Assembly: GCA_017522785.1 (NCBI GenBank)
Contig: JAFWYF010000007.1
Span: 1 to 64,000 of the forward strand
DNA: 64,000 nucleotides
Direction of reading: 5' to 3'
Origin: Bacteroidaceae bacterium
GTDB taxonomy: Bacteria > Bacteroidota > Bacteroidia > Bacteroidales > Bacteroidaceae
The position numbers were made by a program, and so were the translations under genes. The notes beneath the pieces are model-generated. The model saw only the letters and a list, made by a program, of their open reading frames with translations, ran no database searches and was not told where the DNA came from. The number at the start of each line of letters is the position of its first letter. Positions within the stretch are counted from its first letter, which is position 1. Positions 17,786 through 26,174 of this stretch are shown here, one piece after another.

Positions 17786-19071
17786 GAACCATAGATGTCG
17801 GTATACTAAAATGCGACAGGATAAAGTTTGAATTTATCGGTGCTTTTTCTTGTGAAAACATGGATGTGGAGGGTTTGCAAACTATCTCCATTCAAAACGG
17901 TTTGTTGTTGTGGAATGGTAAAAGTGGCGAATGTTTCTCTTTCTCTCCAAAAAATGGCGATGCACGTTTCGTGCTAAATGATGTTGTAATTGGTGTTGGT
18001 TTTCATTGGCAACGCAAAGAGAATCAGACATTTTCCGGAGAATTGATGTTTATAATAGAAAACAACCAAGTGCGTGCTATCAATCGTCTTCCAGTAGAGG
18101 ATTATTTGGTTAGCGTAATATCCTCGGAAATGTCGGCAACAAGTTCTTTGGAACTTTTAAAAGCGCATACCATAATATCTCGCAGTTGGCTGTATGCTCA
18201 ATTGCAAAATAGAGGTAAACGCAATTCTCCGATAAAAGGATGGCAAACAGAAGATGAGACTGTGCGTTGGTACGACCGTGATAATCATACGCTTTTCGAC
18301 TTGTGTGCCGATGACCATTGTCAGCGCTATCAGGGCTTGACACGTGCTGTAAATCCGAATGTTCGTCGCGCTGTGAAAGAGACGGAAAATCTTGTGCTGA
18401 AATATGATGGAAAGGTGTGCGATGCCCGTTTCAGCAAGTGCTGCGGTGGCATGACGGAACGCTTTTCGGCTTGTTGGGAAAATGAAGATATGGAGTATCT
18501 TAAAGCCTTTCGTGATACAACGGATGAAACAGAATATGTGGATTTGACAAAAGAGAATGAGGCTCGTCGTTGGATTGAAAATGTTCCCGATGCATTTTGT
18601 TCAAATGTCAGCAAAGAGGTAATGTCTCAAATATTGAATGGATACGATTGTGAAACAAACGATTTCTATCGTTGGAAGGTACGCTACAGCCAAAGTGAAT
18701 TATCGAAACTTTTGGTTGAGCGGTCCGGAATAAATTTTGGAACAGTGCTTGAACTTCAACCGGTAGAACGTGCTGCATCCGGTCGTTTGGTTAAATTACG
18801 TATCGTAGGCACTAAGCGTGTTCACACAGTTGGAAAAGAATTGGAAATTCGTCGTTGGCTATCTGCGTCCCATCTTTATAGCTCTGCTTTTGTCATAGAT
18901 AAAGAAATTGATAATAATACCGGCGAAATATTTTTTCTTCTCAAAGGTGCCGGGTGGGGGCATGGTGTAGGTCTATGCCAAATAGGTGCTGCCGTTATGG
19001 GAGAAAAGGGCTACGATTATAAAAGGATTTTAGCACATTATTATCCGGGAACATGCATCGAACAGGTGTGA
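17782..19071 (+). CDS. SpoIID/LytB domain protein
   Basis: A 429-aa protein with the SpoIID/LytB domain; SpoIID of spore formers is a lytic transglycosylase that cleaves glycan strands lacking stem peptides. Visible motifs are INRLPVEDYLVSVISSEMS, where the glutamate after SS is the conserved catalytic-type acid, and the C-terminal GAGWGHGVGLCQIGA block with HYYPG. No clear signal peptide is present at the GTG start, so location is uncertain. The GTGA overlap with the preceding gene implies translational coupling. Bacteroidales do not sporulate, so a cell-wall recycling or remodelling role is inferred. The 327-base gap behind it holds an inverted repeat, a palindrome and the polysaccharide operon promoter. 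Confidence 0.85.
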   Translation: MRTIDVGILKCDRIKFEFIGAFSCENMDVEGLQTISIQNGLLLWNGKSGECFSFSPKNGDARFVLNDVVIGVGFHWQRKENQTFSGELMFIIENNQVRAINRLPVEDYLVSVISSEMSATSSLELLKAHTIISRSWLYAQLQNRGKRNSPIKGWQTEDETVRWYDRDNHTLFDLCADDHCQRYQGLTRAVNPNVRRAVKETENLVLKYDGKVCDARFSKCCGGMTERFSACWENEDMEYLKAFRDTTDETEYVDLTKENEARRWIENVPDAFCSNVSKEVMSQILNGYDCETNDFYRWKVRYSQSELSKLLVERSGINFGTVLELQPVERAASGRLVKLRIVGTKRVHTVGKELEIRRWLSASHLYSSAFVIDKEIDNNTGEIFFLLKGAGWGHGVGLCQIGAAVMGEKGYDYKRILAHYYPGTCIEQV

Positions 19072-19097
19072 TAATCATCTTTCACCTTCTCTGTTTT

Positions 19098-19203
19098 AGA
19101 AACTGTTTAAATCTCTATCGAAAAAGCAGATTAGATTATCTGTGGTTTGTGCTTGCCTTTTTATTGCAATAAAATTTCAAAGAGATAAATTTAAACAGCT
19201 TCT
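19098..19203. repeat. Imperfect inverted repeat enclosing a 16-bp palindrome
   Basis: Left arm 19098-19116 (AGAAACTGTTTAAATCTCT) is mirrored by right arm 19181-19203 with small gaps (AGAG, then TTTAAACAG, then TTCT). Between the arms a perfect palindrome TTTTATTGCAATAAAA occupies 19159-19174. The right arm is not followed by a T-run, so this does not look like an intrinsic terminator. It lies upstream of the polysaccharide promoter and could be an operator or recombination site. Confidence 0.55.
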
Positions 19204-19221
19204 TAAAATATTGTCATATTG

Positions 19222-19255
19222 TTTGTTGGCTTATGTAGGGAATTTTGTATCTTTG
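19222..19255 (+). promoter_or_regulatory. Promoter of the exopolysaccharide operon
   Basis: TATCTTTG (19248-19255) matches the -7 box. TTTG at 19222-19225 is 22 bases upstream, and an overlapping TTG at 19226 gives the usual spacing. The 5' leader would be about 135 bases, AT-rich, without an obvious strong hairpin. Confidence 0.6.
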
Positions 19256-19398
19256 CACCTTTATGTGCAAAAGGTAGGTTTGCATGTTTGTGCTCAAATC
19301 TTGTTTTTTTACCAATTAAAGCGTTAAAAAAACGGTTTTTGTACAATAAAATGTTAAAGTATCAGTTTATATAAATATAATAAACAATAATAGTGCCA

Positions 19399-20034
19399 AT
19401 GGCTGGAGAAATTGCTATGAATGCTGTTATACAAGACGGTATGAGTGTTTGGGGACGTGCTGTTAAACGTTTGTTCGATATAGTATGTTCACTATTGGGA
19501 ATGATATGTCTTTCCCCCGTATATCTTGTTGTGTACATAGCCTTGCGTCGTCAAGGCGATGGCCCTGTAATATACAAGCAGGAACGCATAGGGTATAAAG
19601 GAAAACCGTTCTATATACTCAAATATCGAACAATGATTGTTAATTCTGAAACCGGCGATGAGCCTCAACTTGCTGTTAAAGACGATAATCGATTAACGCC
19701 TGTTGGTAAATTTCTTAGAGAACATCATTTGGACGAGCTTCCCCAATTGCTTAATGTTTTCCGTGGTGAAATGTCCTTTGTAGGTCCTCGTCCCGAAAGA
19801 AAATATTTTATTGACAAAATAAAAGAGCAAAATCCTAACTACGATTATATTTACCTTATGCGTCCCGGCGTAACATCAATGGCAACATTGTATAATGGAT
19901 ATACCGATACAATGGAAAAGATGCTTAAACGTTTGGATATGGATTTGGAATATCTTCAAAATCGTTCTCTCTATTTAGATTTTAAAATTATAGTTAAGAC
20001 AGTTTTGTCTATAGTCAGTGGAAAGAAATTTTAA
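19399..20034 (+). CDS. Undecaprenyl-phosphate sugar phosphotransferase (initiating sugar transferase)
   Basis: A bacterial sugar transferase of the WbaP/WcaJ C-terminal type, 211 aa, which links the first sugar-1-phosphate to undecaprenyl phosphate at the inner membrane and so starts each polysaccharide repeat. One membrane segment is at about residues 20-45 (RLFDIVCSLLGMICLSPVYL), followed by YKQERIGYKGKPF, KYRTM, LDELPQL and SFVGPRPE, all hallmark motifs of the catalytic domain. I chose the ATG at 19399; a GTG two codons earlier and an ATG at 19417 are alternatives. First gene of the polysaccharide operon. Confidence 0.92.
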   Translation: MAGEIAMNAVIQDGMSVWGRAVKRLFDIVCSLLGMICLSPVYLVVYIALRRQGDGPVIYKQERIGYKGKPFYILKYRTMIVNSETGDEPQLAVKDDNRLTPVGKFLREHHLDELPQLLNVFRGEMSFVGPRPERKYFIDKIKEQNPNYDYIYLMRPGVTSMATLYNGYTDTMEKMLKRLDMDLEYLQNRSLYLDFKIIVKTVLSIVSGKKF

Positions 20035-20055
20035 TTGAATAGGAACTGTATAAAT

Positions 20056-22590
20056 ATGAAAAAAATAATATTCTTTTTGGCTTGTATCCTTTTTGTGCAA
20101 ATAGCAAATGCGCAGGTTATGTCCGATGAGCAGATAATGAATTTCGTTATAACTGAGCAAGAAAAAGGTGCAAATCAGCAAGCTATTGCTACTAAACTCA
20201 TTAATAAGGGTGTCTCTGTTGAAAGACTTCGTAAAATCAAACAAAAGTATGAGGCGCAAAATAAACAGTTGGGTGCATCGGATTTGTTGGGTACATCTTC
20301 GATTAAAACAACTCGCACACGCACCAAACAGGCACAGTTAAAAGATGACAAATTGCGTCGCGAAAATAATTTGGTCTATTCTGCCAGAGAGGTAAATGAG
20401 AGAAAAAATAGAAATAAGAGGCAGACTCAATTGGAATTCGAGGAGGAAATGGAATTCCTTGATATAGATTCTGTTCTCTATTACAAAAATCTGTTTAAGG
20501 ATGAAATTCCGGTTTTTGGTCGCGATATATTCAATAATGAACTTCTAACTTTTGAACCGGCACTAAATATACCTGTTCCATCTAATTATGTTCTTGGTGC
20601 AGGCGACCAAGTAATAATCGATGTGTGGGGTGCATCTCAAACTGTAATCGATGATGTGTTGTCTCCCGATGGATATTTGGTTATAGAAGGTGTAGGCCCT
20701 GTGAAATTGGCCGGCAAAACGGTAGAAGAGGCAAATCTATATGTAAAAGAAATTCTAGGAGAGATATATAACGATTCGCAGGTTAGCGTTACTGTTGGAA
20801 CTATTCGCTCTGTGCAGGTACAAGTTATGGGCGAGGTTGTTACTCCCGGAACATATACTTTGAGTGCTCTTTCAACTGCATTTAATGCACTATATGCAGC
20901 CGGTGGTATAAACGACTTAGGAACAATGCGTGCGATAAAAGTGTATCGCGATGGTAAATTGATTTCAACAATTGATATATACGACTATATATTAAATGGA
21001 GATATAGCGGGCAATGTTCGTTTACAAGACAATGATGTCATAACAGTTGGTGCATACGACGCACTTGTAAATCTTCAGGGAAAAGTGAAACGCCCAATGT
21101 TTTACGAGATGAAAAGTGATGAAACAATTTCGTCTTTGATCAACTATTCGGGTGGTTTTGCAGGTGATGCATACAAAGAAAAATTGCGAGTTGTACGCAA
21201 GAGTGGCAAAGATTACTCGATACATACTATTGCAAGACAAAATATGTCATCATTTACTATGTGTGATGGCGATTCAGTTTATGTCGATTCCATTATACCG
21301 CGTTATTCCAATATGGTAGAGATAACAGGTGCTGTTTTTTATCCCGGACAATATGAGTTTGGAAAAGAGATAAAAACAGTATACCAACTTATTGAAGCTG
21401 CCGGTGGAGTAAGAGAAGATGCTTTCTTGGCTCGTGCAGTGTTACATCATAGAAACTACGATAACACAATTGAGGCCTCAGCAATAGATGTTTTGGGCAT
21501 TCTTAATGGAACCGTTGCCGATGTAGAATTACGTAGCAATGATGTTATTTTTATTCCAAGCCAAAGTGAGATGCGTGGCGAGGAAACTATAAAAATTGGA
21601 GGTGAAGTGCGTTTCCCCGGAACATACAAGTATGCCGATAATACAACAATAGAAGATATTATATTGCAGGCCGGTGGACTAACACGTGCTGCTTCTGTAA
21701 CAAAAATAGACATATTTCGTCAGGTATATGACCCAAAAGCAAAGGAAGAGTCAAAGAGTATATCGGAAACTTTTACCTTTGAGTTAAAAGATGGTTTTGT
21801 TGTAGATGGTAATGCCAATTTCGTGTTGAAACCATTCGACGAGGTTTATGTACGTCGTACACCGGTGCATTATGAAGCACAAAATATAACAGTCGATGGT
21901 GCAGTGAACTTTAGTGGCGACTATTTAATGACTAGTAAAAACTATAAGTTGAGCGACCTCATAAAGTCGGCAGGAGGCTTTACTTCAAATGCATACCCTA
22001 AGGGAGCATATCTGTATCGTAAAATGACAGAAGAGGAGATATCGCAACGCGATGCTACTCTCAATGCAACTCAAATAGCTTTGTACGAAGAGGTGCTAAG
22101 AACCGATAAGAATGTAGACCTCGCAATTTTGGATTCGTTGTATAAGGCAAAACTAAATACGACCGATTTTTATCCTGTTGCCATAGATTTGGAGGCTGCA
22201 TTGGAAAAACCGGGTAGTGAAAACGATATCGTGTTAAGAAATGGAGATGTATTAACTGTTCCTGAGCGTTCATTTACTGTTAAAGTTTCGGGAGAGGTTA
22301 GACACCCCGTAACAGTGAACTGGCAAGAGGGCAAAAAGTTAAGCCATTATGTTAAACATGCCGGTGGATATAGCGATATGGCTAGAAAAAAAGGTATATA
22401 TGTTGTATATATGAACGGTAGTGTAGAGAAAATCTCTAAATTGTCTGCTAAAGCCATACAACCGGGTTGTGAGATAGTTATTCCACGAAAGAGTAGTAGA
22501 AAATTGTCTACCGGTGAAATCATGACACTTGGTACATCTACCGTATCAATTGCCTCAATGATTGTTATGCTTATAAATGCACTTAAATAA
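20056..22590 (+). CDS. Polysaccharide export protein with multiple SLBB domains (Wza-like)
   Basis: An 844-aa outer-membrane export channel component. The signal peptide ends near ANAQ, followed by a charged helical region (residues ~50-140), then the Poly_export domain (YVLGAGDQVIIDVWG, DGYLVIEGVGPV) and four or more SLBB domains, each with the GEVxxPGTY-type start (VMGEVVTPGTY, ITGAVFYPGQY, IGGEVRFPGTY, VSGEVRHPVTV). A C-terminal hydrophobic segment closes the protein. It is longer than E. coli Wza because of the extra SLBB repeats, as is common in Bacteroidetes. The ATG at 20056 heads the signal peptide; a TTG at 20035 is less likely. The next gene starts 13 bases downstream. Confidence 0.92.
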   Translation: MKKIIFFLACILFVQIANAQVMSDEQIMNFVITEQEKGANQQAIATKLINKGVSVERLRKIKQKYEAQNKQLGASDLLGTSSIKTTRTRTKQAQLKDDKLRRENNLVYSAREVNERKNRNKRQTQLEFEEEMEFLDIDSVLYYKNLFKDEIPVFGRDIFNNELLTFEPALNIPVPSNYVLGAGDQVIIDVWGASQTVIDDVLSPDGYLVIEGVGPVKLAGKTVEEANLYVKEILGEIYNDSQVSVTVGTIRSVQVQVMGEVVTPGTYTLSALSTAFNALYAAGGINDLGTMRAIKVYRDGKLISTIDIYDYILNGDIAGNVRLQDNDVITVGAYDALVNLQGKVKRPMFYEMKSDETISSLINYSGGFAGDAYKEKLRVVRKSGKDYSIHTIARQNMSSFTMCDGDSVYVDSIIPRYSNMVEITGAVFYPGQYEFGKEIKTVYQLIEAAGGVREDAFLARAVLHHRNYDNTIEASAIDVLGILNGTVADVELRSNDVIFIPSQSEMRGEETIKIGGEVRFPGTYKYADNTTIEDIILQAGGLTRAASVTKIDIFRQVYDPKAKEESKSISETFTFELKDGFVVDGNANFVLKPFDEVYVRRTPVHYEAQNITVDGAVNFSGDYLMTSKNYKLSDLIKSAGGFTSNAYPKGAYLYRKMTEEEISQRDATLNATQIALYEEVLRTDKNVDLAILDSLYKAKLNTTDFYPVAIDLEAALEKPGSENDIVLRNGDVLTVPERSFTVKVSGEVRHPVTVNWQEGKKLSHYVKHAGGYSDMARKKGIYVVYMNGSVEKISKLSAKAIQPGCEIVIPRKSSRKLSTGEIMTLGTSTVSIASMIVMLINALK

Positions 22591-22603
22591 AAGAATTCGT
22601 AAT

Positions 22604-23683
22604 ATGAATGATGCAAACGATAAAATAAAGTCCCACGAATTTGATGTACTAGGTTTTGTGCGCAAAACTATAAAGGAGTGGAAGACAATATCTGTTTTTG
22701 TTGTTATCTTCTCCATAATAGGTGTTGTTGTTGCATTAAATACTTCAAAAAGATATACAACTTCTGTTGTATTAGCACCGGAGATGGGTGGAGGTGTTGA
22801 TGGAGCATTAAGCTCTGTCAGTAGCATGTTTGGTATAAACCTCTCTTCTTCTTCCGGTTCAGATGCAATATCACCGGAACTTTACCCTAATGTATTTGCT
22901 TCTACAATATTTTTGGTAGATCTTTTTGATGTACCTGTTACATTGTCCGAAACCGGTGAGAAAAAGAGTTATTATAATCATTTGTTGTATGATGTAAACA
23001 TCCCTTTCTGGTCCTATCCGGGTATTTGGTTGGGAAAACTAATGAAAACATTCTTTAAGAAAGACGAAATACCGGTTTCCGGTGCTTCTACCTCGAAATA
23101 TTTCCATCTTACAAAAGAACAAGATGGTGCCTGTGGTATAATGAAACAAAACATATTTTGTGTGGTAGACCAGCGCACAAATATTATAACTGTTTCGGTA
23201 ACAGATATGGACCCTGTTATTGCTGCCACTATGGCCGATACTGTTACTCTTAGATTGCAAAATTATATTACAGATTATCGTACAAAAAAAGTACGTCACG
23301 ACTTGGAGTATATAGACGAACTTTATGAACAGGCAAAGGCTGAATATTTGGTTGCACAAGAGGAGTATGTTAAATCTACCGATGCAAATGCGAAGGTTGT
23401 CCGTTCTATTTATCGTGCTAAAATTGATAACTTGGAAAATGATATGCAGCTAAAGTTGTCTATATTTACCGATATCGCTAAGCAGAAGCAACTGGCAATG
23501 CAACGTGTGCAGGAGCGTACACCGGCTTTCACTGTAATTCAGCCGGCAACAGTGTCTTTGCAAGCTTCTAGTATGCCTCGTAGCTATATGGTTATAATGT
23601 TTGCAATGTTGGGTGGTTGCATAGGTGTCTTATGGACTCAATACCTAAGAGATGTTTATCGTAAATATAGGATTAAAAAATAG
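22604..23683 (+). CDS. Wzz-type polysaccharide chain length determinant
   Basis: A 359-aa inner-membrane co-polymerase that sets polymer length. The first transmembrane segment is at about residues 27-48 (ISVFVVIFSIIGVVVAL) and the last near the C-terminus (MVIMFAMLGGCIGVLW), preceded by the proline-rich PATVSLQASSMPRS typical of Wzz proteins. The periplasmic part between them has a coiled-coil stretch (residues ~230-300). There is no cytosolic tyrosine kinase domain. I prefer the ATG at 22604; the ATG at 22577 would overlap the SLBB gene by 14 bases. Confidence 0.88.
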   Translation: MNDANDKIKSHEFDVLGFVRKTIKEWKTISVFVVIFSIIGVVVALNTSKRYTTSVVLAPEMGGGVDGALSSVSSMFGINLSSSSGSDAISPELYPNVFASTIFLVDLFDVPVTLSETGEKKSYYNHLLYDVNIPFWSYPGIWLGKLMKTFFKKDEIPVSGASTSKYFHLTKEQDGACGIMKQNIFCVVDQRTNIITVSVTDMDPVIAATMADTVTLRLQNYITDYRTKKVRHDLEYIDELYEQAKAEYLVAQEEYVKSTDANAKVVRSIYRAKIDNLENDMQLKLSIFTDIAKQKQLAMQRVQERTPAFTVIQPATVSLQASSMPRSYMVIMFAMLGGCIGVLWTQYLRDVYRKYRIKK

Positions 23684-23733
23684 ATAACTGTAAAAGACCT
23701 TTACCTATCGATATATAATAATTTAATAGTGTA

Positions 23734-24882
23734 ATGTATTCGTTGTCATACATACTCCTTCTGCTTGTTTATTGTGTAATGGCTTTAATATTTCATTATG
23801 CTAATGAACAAAATAAAAAGACAATAAAAATAATATCTATAGTATTATTTTTGTTGTTTTTTGGCTTTAGGGGGCTGGTTGGTGATGATTGGATTATATA
23901 TTATCCAAGTTTTGATGGAACATATAGCGATAATATAGGTAACATGATGTATTCTATACAATCCTCGGGGTTTGAACCGGGATTTATGTTCCTATTATCG
24001 TTTTGCAAGTATATATCAAACAGTTATGAGTTTTTTATCTTTGTCTGTTCTCTTATAAACAGTGCGCTCTTGTTTCGTTTCTTCCTGAAACGGGTGGATA
24101 ATCTTCCTTTTGCGTGTGTGATATTCTTTTGTATGTCGGGAATAGGTTTGGAGGTTAATTTGGTGCGTAACTCTATGGCGCTTTTTATATGCCTAAATGC
24201 CCTTGAATTTATAACAGAACGTAAGCCTTTACCATATTTCCTTCTCTGTTTGTTAGCGACGAGTATACACATGGCATCTGTGATATTCTTCCCATTATAT
24301 TTCTTTATTAACAAAAAACTCAATCGTTGGTTATATTTTTCGATTTTTGTATTCTGTAATATATTCCTTCTTCTACAAATAAATTTTATTGGCCCCATAA
24401 TGCTAATGATTGCATCTCGTATGGGCGATGTGTATGTGGAATTGGTCGAGGCGTATATTGAAGGTGCTTTGGCCGAAATTCCTGCAGTTATCTCTATCGG
24501 TTTCTTAGAACGTTTATTAACAGGTGTACTAATTTTTTGTTATTACGATAAGCTCATAAATATTAGAAAAGAGAATATTATTTTCATAAACTTTTTTATA
24601 TGCTACATACTGGCATTCTCATTTTTAAGAGAATTTGATGTTATGGCAAGAAGAGTTGCGATTTTGTTTGTATGTAGTTATTGGATATTATGGGGAGACT
24701 TGCTAAAATGTTTTCATTATAAAAGTAACAGATATCTTTTCCTGTCATTTATAGTATGTTATTCCTTGCTTAAAGTACATTCTATGACAAATGAACCAAA
24801 AATGGAATATGACAATGTTTTGTTTGGAGCAAAATCGTATGAGGAACGATATTCAATTCATTCAATAACAAATAAGAAGTAA
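23734..24882 (+). CDS. EpsG-like polysaccharide polymerase (Wzy role)
   Basis: A 382-aa polytopic membrane protein with about ten hydrophobic segments, matching the EpsG family. The motifs FFGFRGLVGDDWIIYYPSF and NLVRNSMALFICLNALEFI, plus a His in SIHMASVIFFPLYF, are typical of that family. EpsG/Wzy proteins join lipid-linked repeat units at the periplasmic face. Its place between the Wzz-like gene and the glycosyltransferases supports a polymerase role. No other polymerase candidate is seen in the operon. Confidence 0.8.
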   Translation: MYSLSYILLLLVYCVMALIFHYANEQNKKTIKIISIVLFLLFFGFRGLVGDDWIIYYPSFDGTYSDNIGNMMYSIQSSGFEPGFMFLLSFCKYISNSYEFFIFVCSLINSALLFRFFLKRVDNLPFACVIFFCMSGIGLEVNLVRNSMALFICLNALEFITERKPLPYFLLCLLATSIHMASVIFFPLYFFINKKLNRWLYFSIFVFCNIFLLLQINFIGPIMLMIASRMGDVYVELVEAYIEGALAEIPAVISIGFLERLLTGVLIFCYYDKLINIRKENIIFINFFICYILAFSFLREFDVMARRVAILFVCSYWILWGDLLKCFHYKSNRYLFLSFIVCYSLLKVHSMTNEPKMEYDNVLFGAKSYEERYSIHSITNKK

Positions 24883-24901
24883 TCTATAAGACTTAAAGAA
24901 A

Positions 24902-26164
24902 ATGGATAGAGTTTCGGTTATAACAGTTGTGTACAATAATGTAGAGGGTATAAAAAGTACACTCGATAGTTTCTTTTCACAGACTTATAGTGAGAAGGAA
25001 CTTATTGTCATAGATGGTGGCAGTAGCGATGGAACAGCCGAAATTATACAAAATAGTTCATCGGAAATAGCTTTTTGGTGCTCAGAGCCCGATAATGGGA
25101 TATATGATGCAATGAATAAAGGTATTTCGCATGCTACAGGAGAATGGATTATTTTCTTAAATAGTGGCGATACATTTGTTGATGATGATGTGATAAAGAA
25201 CGCAATGTCGTTTGCTGATAAAGATGCTTATGATGTTCTTTATGGCGATAGTGTTGAGGTAACAAAAACTTCGAAACTAAACCGAGTTGCAAACCCCGAT
25301 GTCTCAAAAATGAAAATGTATCCCCTCTATCGTCATGGCTCATCTTTTGTTCGTACAAGCGTACAAAAACAGCATCTTTTTAATACAGAACTTAAAAATA
25401 AGTTGAAGTACGCTCTGGATTGGGAGATGATATACAGAATGTATTGCGATGGTTGTCGATTTAAGAAAATAGACCTATTTGTACAAGCATTCTTGCAAGA
25501 TGGTGTATCAAATCATCCATATAAGAGCAGGTGGTATAATTATAAGATAACAAGTAAGGGGAGTTTCTCTTTCCACAAATTCCTTTACTTTGTATATAAT
25601 TGTTTGGTATATGCATTTGTCGAATCGTCATTATATGTGTGGATACGCGCATTTTTTATGGAGTTTCTATTAAATGATATTATGCCAATAATACCATTTT
25701 GGACTATTCGTAAATTCTATTTAAAGTTTGTAAGGGCAAAAATAGGTCGTGGGTCATTTGTTATGAAAAATGTATATATTCAAAGCCCAAACAGATTAAA
25801 GATAGGTGAGTATTCTCATATAAATCGAGATGTTATACTCGATGCAAGAGGAGATATAGTAATAGGTAATAATGTGTCAATTTCTCACAGAGTTAATATT
25901 ATGACAGGAGGACACGACCACATGTCTTCGGATTTCATTGGTATGTTCAAGCCGATAGTAATACAGGATTATGCATGGATTGGTGTCGGTGTAACAATAC
26001 TTCAAGGAGTTACAATTGGTAAAGGGGCCGTGGTGTGTGCAGGTGCTGTTGTTACAAAAAATGTTGCAGAATATGACATTGTAGCCGGTGTACCGGCTAA
26101 ATCCATAGGCACAAGAAGCAAGGATTTGAATTATCATTGTAACTGGGATACTCCATTTACATAA
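24902..26164 (+). CDS. Glycosyltransferase family 2 fused to a hexapeptide acyltransferase
   Basis: A 420-aa fusion. Residues 1-235 are a GT2 domain (VSVITVVYNNVEG, VIDGGSSDGT, YDAMNKGI, WIIFLNSGDTF), close to WcaA/WfgS-type transferases. Residues about 270-405 are a left-handed beta-helix acetyltransferase of the WbbJ/NodL type: repeated hexapeptides, NIMTGGHDH with the catalytic-type histidine, AWIGVGVTILQGVTIGKGAV and the closing VAGVPAKSIG. The two domains normally occur as separate neighbours. The fusion suggests that a sugar is added and then O-acetylated, or that acetylation of the acceptor is coupled to transfer. The gene starts 19 bases after the polymerase gene. Confidence 0.88.
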   Translation: MDRVSVITVVYNNVEGIKSTLDSFFSQTYSEKELIVIDGGSSDGTAEIIQNSSSEIAFWCSEPDNGIYDAMNKGISHATGEWIIFLNSGDTFVDDDVIKNAMSFADKDAYDVLYGDSVEVTKTSKLNRVANPDVSKMKMYPLYRHGSSFVRTSVQKQHLFNTELKNKLKYALDWEMIYRMYCDGCRFKKIDLFVQAFLQDGVSNHPYKSRWYNYKITSKGSFSFHKFLYFVYNCLVYAFVESSLYVWIRAFFMEFLLNDIMPIIPFWTIRKFYLKFVRAKIGRGSFVMKNVYIQSPNRLKIGEYSHINRDVILDARGDIVIGNNVSISHRVNIMTGGHDHMSSDFIGMFKPIVIQDYAWIGVGVTILQGVTIGKGAVVCAGAVVTKNVAEYDIVAGVPAKSIGTRSKDLNYHCNWDTPFT

Positions 26165-26174
26165 TTATAAAACT

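Noticed and set aside
19098..19203. Invertible polysaccharide promoter
   Set aside because: The best promoter match (19222-19255) lies outside the repeat and no invertase gene is in the window, so phase inversion is not claimed; kept only as a candidate operator or recombination site.
19142..19327. Plus-strand ORF of 61 aa in the gap before the polysaccharide operon
   Set aside because: Crosses the inverted repeat and the promoter; no Shine-Dalgarno or homology.
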